Source of the DNA: Protea cynaroides
Taxonomy: Eukaryota; Streptophyta; Magnoliopsida; Proteales; Proteaceae
Direction: 5' to 3'
Length of the DNA stretch: 64,000 nucleotides
Assembly (NCBI GenBank): GCA_028583415.1
Contig: CM053265.1
Location: 23,568,830-23,632,829 of the forward strand
The notes beneath the pieces were generated by a model. That model did no database searches, was not told the DNA's origin, and saw only the letters and a program-made list of their open reading frames with translations. The translations under genes were made by a program, and so were the position numbers. Each line of letters starts with the position of its first letter. Within the stretch, counting starts at the first letter, position 1. This document shows positions 11,074 to 22,215 of this stretch, in pieces.

Positions 11074-11391
11074 ATGGTCTTCAAGTTGAGATTGATGTCT
11101 AAAGAAAAAGATTGGAACAGACTACTGGCATTGGTGACTGATTACAGTAAGAAGCATTGCAGAAATCTTTTCTGGCGTGTTAAAGCAGCAACTAAGAAAG
11201 CTATCAAGGGTGGAGGCAAGCAGCGTCTCACAACATTCCAGTACGATCCTTCAAGCTATGCCCTCAACTTTGATGATGGCCGATCCAACTTAATAGATGA
11301 AATCAACCCATTACAGTGGACTCATGTTGAGGATTTTTCGACTAACAAGAATTATACTTGGGTCTATGTTCTCTGTGTTGAAGCATATTAA
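11074..11391 (+). CDS. Small basic plant protein with Y-D-P-x-S-Y-A-L-N-F-D-D-G motif
   Basis: A 105-codon frame. An N-terminal mixed segment is followed by a strongly basic stretch (F-W-R-V-K-A-A-T-K-K-A-I-K-G-G-G-K-Q-R), then F-Q-Y-D-P-S-S-Y-A-L-N-F-D-D-G at about residues 65-79, and an acidic/aromatic tail. I recall this Lys/Arg-rich run followed by Y-D-P-x-S-Y-A-L-N-F-D-[DN]-G from uncharacterised plant proteins; their function is not known to me. There is no signal peptide and no clear membrane segment. The ATG at 11074 is chosen because it follows a splice-acceptor-like site by 5 nt. An upstream in-frame ATG at 11047 lies inside the presumed intron. The last 20 codons are unlike what I recall and could be read-through into an unspliced region. 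It is the only candidate host gene here. It could still be a pseudogene fragment. Confidence 0.6.
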   Translation: MVFKLRLMSKEKDWNRLLALVTDYSKKHCRNLFWRVKAATKKAIKGGGKQRLTTFQYDPSSYALNFDDGRSNLIDEINPLQWTHVEDFSTNKNYTWVYVLCVEAY

Positions 11392-12430
11392 TATCAAACT
11401 TTTGTTCTACTGTTAACACTAATTCTTGGATTGGTTTAAATGGCTTGTTCTACTTTGGATCGGTTAGCTCCTAGATGTCGTACAGAAACATTCAAATCCA
11501 GAAAGACCCAGCTCTCATGTTACAAAAATGGGTGAGATTCTTGTGTGGGGAAAATGGTGGTGGTTTTTTTATTTATTTATTTTTTTTTTCAAGAAGAATC
11601 CAGTTCACAATTCCAAGAGTGAGACCAATCGAATCATGGATAAGAACCCAAGAACGCCATAGCTGTGATGGCACTGGATGTAAACAAATCCAGTGTAGGC
11701 ATTTGCTGGATATTGGAGTCTGAGAATCGTATATTTACTTCGGCAGGAGCAGGCAGCCGACCAGCTTCTCTAATTGAAATCCTTGAAAGCAGAGAGAGAG
11801 AGAGTTTGGGCAGGAATTCAGCAAGTTTCGTCTTCCTTTTGAGGCAAAGCTGATGACCAACTTTTCTCGAGGACCACCGCAGGAAATCCATTCCCTGGCA
11901 GCTTGGGGTAGGGTAAAAAGGACGAGATGAGATGGAGACTTTTTTTTTTTTTTTTTTTTGGCAGACGGCACCGGCCGCGGGGGAGGGGGTGGTAAAAGAC
12001 CAAGTGCTATTACTGTATACTGGTTAAGTGATGTAGATTTTTTGGTTTTCCTTCCAATTGTAATATGAAAACATGCTATCAACTGCTCTTTTTACTTCTA
12101 CTTGTGAAAATTATCTTGGGCAAAAACAAGCTAGAAAGTATGGTTAGGCTTCGTAATGAAAAATATTTCTTAGTCAAAAATAGCTTTTTGTTTCTGCTTC
12201 TAAGAAAGAAATCCATTTGGTAACCTTGAGTATGAAGTATTTTTGAATAAAAATGTAAGTAGAATATACGAAAGCACAATGACAGAAATGCTTCTGAAAT
12301 TTCACAAAATATTGCTTTTTTTTATTTTTGGTAAAACAAAATATTGTTCTAGAACAATAGAAACACTTCAAAATAACATTATCAAATACGGCCTACATGA
12401 CTGCCTCTAAATTGTGAAATAAAAAGGTTT
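11392..12430. other. Intergenic, AT-rich, no gene recognised
   Basis: May contain the 3' UTR of the preceding gene. Low-complexity runs: T-rich 11565-11590, (GA)n 11794-11805, T19 at 11941-11959. The stretch 12140-12395 has weak terminal similarity (TAGGCTTCGTA against TAGGCCGTATT on the opposite strand) suggestive of an old hAT-like MITE, without a target duplication. Confidence 0.4.
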
Positions 12431-13092
12431 CACGAGGATGATGTCACCTTTTAATGTCATCATTAATGGAACCACTTAATATAAAAGAAGGACTAAGCAT
12501 TAAATGCTAGCATGTATTTAATGGCCATTGTGAACAAAATTAAAAGAGTTTGCTTCCTCTCCCATTTTTCATGGTCGACACTAGTGGCCCATTTTTTCTT
12601 CATGGCCAACACTTGTGATCAATATTGTATGCACCCCACCCACTTTTGGAAAATGTGAATAAACATAATGCGGTGAAAGACTACGGCATTCTTGCACACG
12701 AAGGATTCAAGAGTAGAGGAATCAAAGCTTCCACTTTTCCATATAAAAGGAGGGAGTTTGATTGTGAAAAAACAACTCAAGCAAGAGAAGCTAACAATGA
12801 GAGTGAGTATGGGCGTGCATTATCTTTGGGGTTGTAAAAATTGTATGGTTGAGATTTCTATACAGAATGTGGGACCCACGTGTTGTGTTCCATTATGTGA
12901 GAGGAGTTGCTTATAACGTTACCTGATATAGTCAAGTTAACTCTGTGAGATTGCCCCATGTACGTAGGCTACAGGACCAGTACCAAAGCATATAAATCTT
13001 TGTGTCCTTGCATCTTGTTTATGTTTTGCGCTTTGCATTTTTTCACTGCTTCAATATCGTAATTGCTGACTATGTGGGACGTTTCTGAGACA
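12431..13092 (+). mobile_element. Probable copia 5' LTR (left edge not fixed)
   Basis: The right end is set by ...GAGACA at 13092, followed 3 nt later by a PBS. A TATA-like CATATAAATC is at 12989-12998, about 95 bp before the LTR end. I could not find the left TG end because no second LTR copy is in the window; the given start is approximate. Confidence 0.5.
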
Positions 13093-13094
13093 AT

Positions 13095-13107
13095 TAGTAT
13101 CAGAGCT
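13095..13107 (+). promoter_or_regulatory. Copia primer-binding site (initiator tRNA-Met)
   Basis: TAGTATCAGAGCT matches the usual TGGTATCAGAGC complement of the initiator tRNA-Met 3' end with one change, immediately before the gag start region. Confidence 0.75.
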
Positions 13108-13169
13108 AAATGTTGAGAAGCCTTTGCAACACGTGATCAGCATCAACTTACGTGTCTAGGCATCGTATT

Positions 13170-13995
13170 ATGGCGGGATCGAATTTTACAAAGTTCGAGG
13201 TGCCAAAATTCACAGATCCAATTATCCGTTGTAGAAGCTGAAAATCCAAGTAGTGTTGGTGAAAGATGAATGTGTTGTCTCTATCGATGGCAAAGATAAC
13301 AGGCTGTAAAAATGAAATATGAGGATTCTGCACAAAAGGATCAAACAGAACTAATGGATTTGCTACTTCCGCTAAACAATTTTGTTCTCTTGAACATCTC
13401 TGATCAAATCACCGCCAAATGTTTGTGGGACAAATTGAAGAATCTCTACGAGAGAATAACAATGTCAAATAAAATATTTCTTTATCAACAATTAAATAGT
13501 TTGAAGACAAAAGAAGGCTCATCTTTCTAAAAACACTTGAACGAGTTTAATAACTTGATGAACAGATTGACTACTATCGGAGTCAAAATCGAGGATGACG
13601 AGAAGGTGAATCCTCTTCTTTATTTTATGTTGGATTCATGGGATTCTTTAATTATGAATCTCAGCATTGAATTGGATCTCGATACAAAGTCGACTATGGG
13701 CACATTGCTTTGTAAAGAGACTTGTAAAAAAACACTTAGAGCTCTTATGATAATACAATGATGGTCTTAGGAAGACTCACATAACGAAGTTTTAGTGGGA
13801 AAATCCTTCAAGATCCAAATCAAAGTGGCGTAAACAATTCCCTTGTGTGGAAGTGTACACAAAAAGGCTACATGCGTAAGGATTGTAAATCCAAGAAGAA
13901 GAATCAACAACACTCCAAATCTAATTCTCAAAATGCACCATAGATTCATCGGATGACAACGAGGTGATGTCTACGGTTCTAGTTGAAAGCATAAT
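13170..13995 (+). pseudogene. Copia gag remnant
   Basis: Opens with M-A-G-S-N-F-T-K-F-E-V-P-K-F near 13170. It then has the UBN2-type block C-L-W-D-K-L-K-N-L-Y (about 13422-13450), L-N-S-L-K-T-K-E-G (about 13495) and F-N-N-L-M-N-R-L (about 13546). A decayed zinc knuckle follows (K-G-Y-M-R-K-D-C, about 13866-13890). Stops and frame changes occur after about 13260, 13529 and 13760. It formed virus-like particles when intact. Its protease follows directly. Confidence 0.87.
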
Positions 13996-14124
13996 TTACC
14001 AATGGATTTTGGACTCGGGCACTTCTTTCTGTATGATGCCACATAGAGACTAGTTTCATACATATTAGTCTTGTAGCAGTGTTATAGTATACATGAGTAA
14101 TGATAACTCATGTAGAATTATGAG
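13996..14124 (+). pseudogene. Copia protease fragment, cut by element E
   Basis: W-I-L-D-S-G-T-S at about 14003-14026 is the aspartic protease active site (D-S-G at 14012-14020). The M-S-N-D-N-S-C segment follows, and the frame is then cut at 14124 by the LTR beginning at 14125. The rest of the copia pol is not in the window. Confidence 0.83.
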
Positions 14125-14795
14125 TGTAAGACCCGCATCCTGAAATCCTGTACTAATTTAGATTTTGACACATGTCACATCTTCCCATTGTAGATGAGTA
14201 TGGAGTGACGCTTGTATAGACAATTGAATCGGATGAATAGCATAGTAAGTAACCTCCCCCAAGCATTAGAGAGAGAAAATGTCAAACTAACTCTGTCCAG
14301 TTGCAAGGGTCCAGTCGCAAGACCTGACAGCATGCCTAGCTGGACCCTGCTACCGTACAAGACATAGATTGGGTAAAACCAAAAATCTGTGACTTACTTT
14401 AAGTAGGGTTAGTGAGAGGCCCACCCCACACTAACCTCTCCCATTAAAAAAGGGAGAAAGGACTCCATGTGCGTGTTTAACTTGATACTTGACCCTCATC
14501 CCCACAAGGAGTTAGAGATCTAGTGGGAGTAAGAGACTCTTGTCTCTCTAGAACTCCCCTAAACCCCTAGGACTCTTTCAAGCTCTCCCTCTATTACATA
14601 ACAACTCAGAAACACCCAAAATGTTATGACGCATTCCTAGCACAAGGGGGAGGAATTTTGAAGAGAAAGAAGAGAAGAAGGGAAGAAGAAGAAGTGCTGC
14701 TGGTACCATCCTCGACAACTCATACCATCAAAAGAATACCAACTGGTATGGGCATCGAATCCTTTGTTACTAAGTAGATTAGGGTAAACCCTACC
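14125..14795 (+). mobile_element. 5' LTR of element E, left part
   Basis: Starts TGTAAGACCC. It holds a palindrome-like TCCAGT/ACTGGA cluster at about 14294-14345 and an AG-rich leader up to the CTACC target site at 14791-14795. It continues at 19708 once LTR G is removed, giving an LTR of about 2.6 kb, close to the 2.3-2.4 kb of its relatives. Confidence 0.8.
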
Positions 14796-15229
14796 TGTGA
14801 GGACAAAGATGGAAAATCTTTAGAAGTCGCCACCTAGATTTAGGTCTAGGACCTTGGAAATGTGAAATCTCACCCTAAGGTAAGACTTCGATTGACTCAT
14901 GACCCTTAGATTGGAATTCTGGTTCATCAGAGATTGGGTAAGCGTCAGGTTACGGTTATGGGAAGGGGTTAGGCACCCAAACCGCCCGATCGAAATCGAT
15001 CTCCTATACCTTTCCTATGCTAGACTCTATTTGCTAAGCCAAACCAAACCAAGGGGTTTGATATCATTGAACCGAATCTGTATCCATCAGATTGCCTACG
15101 TATCACGGAATTATTCCGAAAATCAGGTTCACCATCGTAGTTCAGGTGTGATTAAAGTTTATGACCGTGATTTATGCTTGTGCATGATCAAGTTCTTTGT
15201 TCAAGTTGAAATTTATGCTTGAAAGGTTG

Positions 15230-15700
15230 AGAAATCCTATGGGTTAGGATATGGATAGTCCATGTGGACTAATAGATAGTCCTAGTGGATTTAAGAATAA
15301 CCCTATTTGGGTCAAAATATGGATAACCCATTCTGGGTTGAAATGTGAATAACCCTATCTGGGTCAAAATATGGGTAAATATCCTAGTGGATCTATGGAT
15401 AGTCCAAGTGGACTAAGGTATGGATAACCCTATTTGGGTTAAAATATGGGGGATATCCTAGTGGATCTATGGATAGTCCGAGTGGACTAAGGTTTGGATA
15501 AATATCCTAGTGGATCTATGGATAGTCCAAATGGATTAAGGTGTGGATCCGAATTTGGGTTTCTCCCAAATAGCCTACGTATCCTAGGGTTTGCCCTAGG
15601 AATCAGAATCCGCGTAGTTCGGGATGGATAACCTGTTCTAGGTTAATGATTGAGAACCTATTCTAGGTTTAGGTTTAGAACCTATTCTAGGTTTAGGGTT
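15230..15700. repeat. Array of short hairpin modules in LTR G
   Basis: Successive 12-16 bp imperfect palindromes: TAGTCCAAGTGGACTA, AACCCTATTTGGGTT, ATCCTAGTGGAT, AACCTATTCTAGGTT, TAGGGTTTGCCCTA. Each recurs several times in shuffled order, separated by ATGGATA-type spacers. Stems are 4-6 bp with 3-5 nt loops. Confidence 0.85.
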
Positions 15701-16111
15701 TGCCGAGGGCAAATCGTCCTAAATTACCCTTTTCATTCTGAATTCTAATTTTGAAAAGTTTGGCAAGGCATTCTCTTTCTTCATTAAGATTTTTTTATCA
15801 TTCCCATTATGCCCTTCCCAAGAATGTGGGTGCCTAAATGCACGTCCCCACACCTATGTTGTCTTCTAGAGGTGTGCATATATGGCAGTTTGACTAGGGT
15901 GTTGCATAAAATAAGTTATTGCCAAAAAATAGAATATTCTATCTAGACATGGCACATAAAACATTTATGGCAAGAAATTCACATATAGTAAGATTGTTTA
16001 AAGATCTTTCAAATGTGGCATGTATTGCAAATAAGGCAAGAGCCTAATATAGTAAGATCTAATATGCTATCTTCTAAGCATGGCAAGACCCTAATTGCTA
16101 TTTTCTTTCCA

Positions 16112-16991
16112 TATTTAGGGTTTTATACCCTAATTATTATTTTATTTCCATTTTTAGGGTTTTCTACCCTAATGTTACATTCTTTCCATTTTAGGTTTTT
16201 CTACCCTAATTATTATTTTATTTCCATTTTTTAGGGTTTTCTACCCTAATTATTATTTTATTTCCATTTTTAAGGGTTTTCTACCCTAACTGTGACTTTC
16301 TTTCCATTTTAGGGTTTTCTACCCTGATTATTATTTTCTTTCCATCTTAGGGTTTTCCACCCTAATTATTATTTTATTTCCATTTTTTAGGGTTTTCTAC
16401 CCTAATTGTTACATTCTTTCCATTTTAGGGTTTTTCTACCCTAATTATTATTTTCTTTCCATCTTAGGGTTTTCTACCCTAAATGTTACTTTCTTTCCAT
16501 TTTAGGGTTTTCAACCCTAATTATTATTTTATTAGGGTTTTCTACCCTAATTATTATTTTCTTTCTATTTTAGGATTTTCTATCCTAAATGTTACTTCTT
16601 TTTTTTTCATTTATGGTTTTCTACCCTAAATATTATTTTATTAGGGTTTTCTACCCTAATTATTATTTTCTTTCCATTTTAGGGTTTTCTACCATAAATG
16701 TTACTTTCTTTCTATTTTTAGGGTTTTCTATCCTAATTATTATTTTATTAGGGTTTTCTACCCTAATTATTATTTTCTTTCCATTTTAGGGTTTTCTACC
16801 CTAAATGTTACTTTCTTTCTATTTTTAGGGTTTTCTACCCTAAATATTACTTTCTTTCCATTTTAGGGTTTTCTACCCTAAGTGTTATTTTATTAGGGTT
16901 TTCTACCCTAATTATTATTTTCTTTCCATTTTTAGGGTTTTCTACCCTAAATGTTACTTTCTTTCTATTTTAGGGTTTTCTACCCTAATTA
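16112..16991. repeat. Minisatellite built on TTAGGGTTTTCTACCCTAA
   Basis: More than 20 units of about 30-40 bp. Each has the 19-bp imperfect palindrome TTAGGGTTTTCTACCCTAA followed by a spacer such as TTATTATTTTCTTTCCATT. The TTAGGG/CCCTAA arms look telomere-like but form inverted pairs, not head-to-tail runs. Open frames across it are repeat artefacts. Confidence 0.93.
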
Positions 16992-17789
16992 TGACAATAA
17001 ACATTTAATATAGCATGTGAACAATATAGCATCAAAATATGACATGTGATAAACAATCAAGGCATGTGAATCAATCAATCAAAACGTATTTTAGATCTAC
17101 GGTTTAGATTCAATGCATCGATTATCCACAATGTAACCGAAATCACACTTGATTGATGATTGAAAGTAATACAAGATCTTAAAAGCAGTTTAGATCATAT
17201 ACCCTCAATTGATAAGACTTTAATGGCTCAAATTAATTCATCATTGGATCATCTTCAGATTAAGATCAATGGTTCCGATTAATTAACCATCCATTCACAT
17301 GATTGGATCTTAAAAGATCAACGATTCAGATTAAATTCACATCAATTAATCAAGTTCATTCATTCAAATATCAATGGATAAATTTTTATCACATGATCAA
17401 GACAAATTTCATATTCAATGGATCAGATTTTGAATGGACATCATATTAACACGATAAAGAATCAAAAATTCAGATTTTTTTTTTATTCAAGCATATCATG
17501 ATCATAGGTTCACTCAATGACCCATATTTAATGGAAAGATCAAGGGTAAGATGAGGAAGGTAACATAGCTAGGTTCAGGTAAGTGGCGTGGGGTGTTGGT
17601 TGTTGGAGTATGAGATGAAATCAGTTAGAATGCTGATTGTATAGGGATCAAGTATAGGCTAGATTGATGATGGAAATTGGTTGATGATGAGGTAGAATGG
17701 TTCATGAGATGGAGATTTGTAGTTAAGCAAAACAATAGAAGAAAAATAAAAGTAAAGGTACCTTACCTAGATGCCCGTAGGTTCTGCTT

Positions 17790-18520
17790 GCTCCTCCCTT
17801 CTTCTTCTTCTTTTTTTTTCAAACCGAAAGCCCAAACTCTTTCAAAACTCCTTCTTCACGTTTTTCCCTTCTCTTTTCTCCCTTTTTTCTCTCTTCTTCC
17901 CCTTCTTTTTCTCCCAAAAGTGTGAGCCACAAAGCCTTTCACGTTTTTTTTTTTTCTTTTCTCCCCTTTTTTTTTTCTTTTTGAAAAAAACCTCCCTTTT
18001 TTTCTCCAAAACGTGATTCCCTTTCACGTTTTTTCTTTTACTTTTTTTTTGGAAAAAAAACCTCCTCCTTCTTCTCTCTCTCACGTCCCTCTTTTATCTT
18101 CCCCTTCTTTCCTTTTTTTTTTTAAAAAAAAAAAATCTAGAAACCCTAAATTCTCTCTCTTTTCACGTCCTCCCTCTCCCTTTTTTTTTTTTTTTTAAAC
18201 AACTCTTAAAACCGTGGCTCCTAAAAAAACCTAATTTTTCTCTTTCTTCTTTCCTTTTTTTTCTCCAAAGAAATCCTTTGGATTCTCTTAGAAAAAGGTC
18301 ACGTTTTTTCTCTCTCCCTCTTTCCTTTTTTTTCTCAAAATCTTTTGGATTATCTCCAAAATCGAAATCCTCATTCTCTTCCACGTTTTTTTCTCTCCCC
18401 CTCTTTTTTTTTCTCAAAATCTTTTGGATTATCTCCACAATTGAAATCTCCATTCTTTTCCACGTTTTTTCTCTCCTCTCTTTCCTTTTTCTTCTCAAAA
18501 ATCTTTTGGATTATGATTTA
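17790..18520. repeat. Polypyrimidine tract with three about 80-bp units
   Basis: C/T-rich on the plus strand, with recurrent CACGTTTTTTCTCTC. The last three units start at 18300, 18382 and 18461 and share AAATCTTTTGGATTAT. Long open frames on both strands come from the skewed composition. Confidence 0.85.
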
Positions 18521-18566
18521 CACATATATATTATACATATATATTTAATAACATACATACACATAC

Positions 18567-18696
<130 letters not shown>

Positions 18697-18789
18697 CGAC
18701 TTAGGTTGACAACCGATTTGAATTGAGTTGGATCTGGACTGATTGGAATTCACTGGGTTTCCTCTCCTTGTCATTTCCGCTGTCATCCC

Positions 18790-19433
18790 GCATGGAATTT
18801 TCCGATGGCCTCTATTCTAAATTTTTTGCGTTCATTTTGTAGAACATAAAAAATGAGGAATATAGGAACTTGAACCACCTCATTTGGAAGTAAAATGGTC
18901 AACTTATGAATTTTTGAAGTTTAAACGGATCAATTACCGATAATTTGGTTGACCATTCTGCATGAGATCCTTCGGAGGCCTCTTACGGAAATATTTTACG
19001 TCTACTTTGTAGAGCACTAAAAATGGAACATAATGAGACTGGAATCACCCGAATCCGATGTAGAACGGAAAAGATATGCGACTTAAGTTCGATGATAATT
19101 TTGAATGCAAGCTTGCATGGGACCTATTGGAGACTTCTACCCGGGTTTCTTGCATCCACTTTGTAGAACATCATGAATGAAGAATAATGGTCTTGAAATC
19201 ATCTGAATCCGATGTAAAACGGGAAAGATATGAAGCCTTGAAGTTCTAACGATCATTTTGCATGCAAGTTTGCATGGGACCCACTGGCGACTTCTACCCG
19301 GGATTTTTTACGTCCACTTTGTAGAACATCATGAATGAAGAATAATGGTCTTGAAATCATCTGAATCCGATGTCAAATGATCAAGATATGATGATTTGAA
19401 ATTCAAGCAATCCGACTTAGGATAATTTGCATG
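18790..19433 (+). repeat. Four tandem units of 155-170 bp in LTR G
   Basis: Units begin GCATG[GA] at 18790, 18960, 19115 and 19272, with a fifth start at 19429. Shared landmarks are CACTTTGTAGA, GAATCATC and GAAAAGATATG. Units 3 and 4 are the most alike, so the array grew from the right. The length is close to one nucleosome repeat. Confidence 0.85.
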
Positions 19434-19707
19434 AAGGCCCCTGGGATTATTATTTTATAATAATTTCAGAAACCTCCCTTATATGTATCATCCGACTAAA
19501 ATGATCATATCTTCCTCATTTGATATCAGAATTGAGCAATTCTGGTCTCGTTTCGAAGATAATTCTATGACCTATGCATCCATGCAGATAATAGCCCATG
19601 ACCCTGTTGTGAGGATCAGTAGAGAATCACAAATCTTTGGGTTAAAGGTCTGAAACCTGCCATATTGGTTCACTTATGCCGAGGGTGGCAAAAATGGGGT
19701 GCTTACA

Positions 19708-21659
19708 CTACCAAGGATGGAATCATCCTTGATGGGCTATGTGGAGGAATCCTCCGATGGCTATTAATGGCTGCTAATAAGTTATAGCCATGGCTCAGGT
19801 TCAACGAGACTTGAATTGCGTGCCATCATGTGCGGATGGTACGAACACAAAAACCTAGGAAAGAAACTTAGTATAAATGCAGGTGTGGAACCCTACACGT
19901 TACAAGAACTAGAAGATCAAGAATCACAACTAAACAATGGGATGTCAATCTGAGATTCGAACTAAGGACACAGTCAAAGGATCTCTGTTTGCATGTGCAG
20001 TTGCATAATACATGCAGCCAGATAGAGCAACAAACTAGAGACACCTCTTTCGAAGTGTCTAGTAGCATATCTAGTCCCACCATTGTTGCCACTGGGTTTG
20101 TAGCTGGACAATCACAGTAAGGTCTCAGGAAGTGTTCGATCGCTCGTCCAGCTGCACAATTGTTGTGACCGGATCTGCAGTCGAACAATCACAGTAAGGT
20201 CTGAATTGCCTTCGCTTAAGATTTCGATCAGAGTCCCTGTAGCTGGATAAATCCAGTGAAAGGGGATTGTACTCAAAATCTAACTTTGAACTAGCCACCC
20301 TCCCTGCTTAACCAAAGACCCTACTTAGAAATGTATAGAGACGGTAAGACCCATCTAAGATAAGCCTAATTGTTAATAATTGGACTTCCAAATATAGGTG
20401 ACAACGTAAGCGTACAAGAAAAAAAGCCTCTGATACTGAAAGGGCGAGTAGATCTCACCTAACTGGTGGGTGGGTAGATTCTGACTTTATTTTACGGAGT
20501 GTTTCTAATGAACCCTGCATGTCTGTGTTGCAAATTATATGATAACATGTAATCCATTAACTGTGATAATTGCTCATGCATTTGCATATTTATTATTATG
20601 ATGACGTTTGGCTACATGATATCTTGTTATGCCATGTGGTAGCACATGATTGAATGACGGGGATTGTGGGTACTAAGTGGCTACTGCTTTGCATCTCTAG
20701 TATCCTAGAGACAGGGACAAAATCCAAGGGGCGGTATAGATAGTCCAAGAAGGGCTGTTGGAACAAGTCCTGGGGGAGGATCGGATAGAACCCTACTAGG
20801 GTATGGATATAGTAGCGTTGATTTACATGTTAGGATTGGTTAGTGACAGATCCCTATGCTCTGCAACCCTAGCTTGTAGGGGGTTATCTATTGGTGTGGG
20901 TTTGCGGATAAAGGGAGCCAGGACATAGTTGGAGATGACATCATCTTGGTTCAGTCTTATCTTTAGATAGAACCTACTTGGTTGGGAGGTGTTTGATGCA
21001 ATGGTGTAATTAGATGAGTTCCTACTCCTTCACGTATTGGAGGTTTTTACCCACATGGTGTGGTGGTTTTTTACGTTAGCACATTACATCATTACCAGAC
21101 CCTTGAATGCCATAAATCATGTATTTGCTTGCTTGCTTGTTCTGTTCTCTCACTGAGCTCGTATTGGTGAGCTCATCCTACGTGTACATATATCTTTTTA
21201 GATGTTATTGAAGGTACCACGGTAGCAGATTATGTAGAGTAGCTAGATGTCTCTTGTCTCGCTAATCTGGATTGGACGGTGACAATGGAGGACTCTCACG
21301 GGAGCATGTACGAGTGTAACACATGCATCTTTGAGTAAACATTGGTGTCTAGTTTAGGTACTTTCCTTTATGAGACTTCTAGTGGCCATGAGCCTTGAAT
21401 TTTGTACTTATATTAGATTTATGGTTTGTCGTTATTTAAACCAAGTTTTAATGAGATGATGTACACATCGCTATTTAGTAATTATCATTAGAACCTTGGC
21501 TTGTTTATTATTATGCTTTTGTTGTCTCTTGTTATTTTCGATTCATGGTTTCCATGTATTGGATATGGTTTGGTCTAGTGTTGATGTACACGGCTTTGGA
21601 CCAGGTTACTTACAACCGATGCAGTTACACCTCCAAGATATCAGAAAAGGGGTGTGGCA
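19708..21659 (+). mobile_element. 5' LTR of element E, right part
   Basis: Continues the LTR from 14795 after the CTACC duplication. It ends GGGGTGTGGCA at 21659, four bases before the PBS. It carries TAGGATTGGTTAG, the CTCACTGAGCT hairpin block and the exon 3 frame, all shared with LTRs A-D and H. Confidence 0.8.
20398..21338 (+). pseudogene. LTR-encoded frame, exons 2 and 3, element E copy
   Basis: Exon 2 is 20398-20442 (45 nt, open in the relevant phase); its donor is GG instead of GT. Exon 3 is 21214-21338 (125 nt) after an AAG acceptor. It reads G-T-T-V-A-D-Y-V-E and then a TAG at 21240-21242; beyond it the phase stays open and ends Y-E-C-N-T-C-I-F-E before TAA 21336-21338. The ending matches the LTR B copy. 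Confidence 0.5.
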
Positions 21660-21663
21660 ATGC

Positions 21664-21676
21664 TGGTATCAGAGCC
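21664..21676 (+). promoter_or_regulatory. Primer-binding site of element E (initiator tRNA-Met)
   Basis: TGGTATCAGAGCC, four bases after the LTR end; an exact complement of the usual initiator tRNA-Met 3' end. It fixes the LTR boundary and the plus orientation of E. Confidence 0.93.
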
Positions 21677-22215
21677 TTCAAGCTTTGTCATATCACACTA
21701 GACAATCCTACAATGAAAAAACTATGTGTCAGACAAGTTGAGGATTAGGTAAAAACGAAAATGTAATATGTACCAAACAATAATAGAAAATTTAGAACAT
21801 GGCCTTAGATAAGTGTAAAATTAAACAACAGTATAACACACCATAAGAATGAACAAAAATTTTATATATTAATAACAATTCTAAGTACAAAAATTGGTAC
21901 ATTCCACAGATTAGACTATTGGCCTAGAGTTGTTGTAAACAAAAGTAAATAAATGTACACATGTTAACAAAAAGAAAGAATAACAGTTTACTCCTACTGC
22001 TCCCAAGTCCTAGAGTGCTTTGGAGTGACTCCCAACCTAGAGGAAGAAGGACCACGAGTCCTTTGATATGTCAGCAGCTCGATAGTGGAAGCCTCTCCAT
22101 GCTCCTCTAGCTACATGAGCCCAGCCTGAAGCAACACTGCCCTCTAAGCACTTAGCTCACATCGAAGGGCACTGGACATCGTAGCAGTAGATGTCTAAGC
22201 CTACTAAAGCAGTCT

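Noticed and set aside
12140..12395. hAT-like MITE
   Set aside because: Ends are only weakly similar and no 8-bp duplication is visible.
16112..16991. CRISPR-like or telomeric array
   Set aside because: Eukaryotic context, spacers are similar to each other, and the TTAGGG/CCCTAA parts alternate in orientation inside each unit.
21664..21676. tRNA gene
   Set aside because: Only the 13-nt primer-binding complement is present, directly after an LTR end; no cloverleaf. The same applies at 46825 and 13095.
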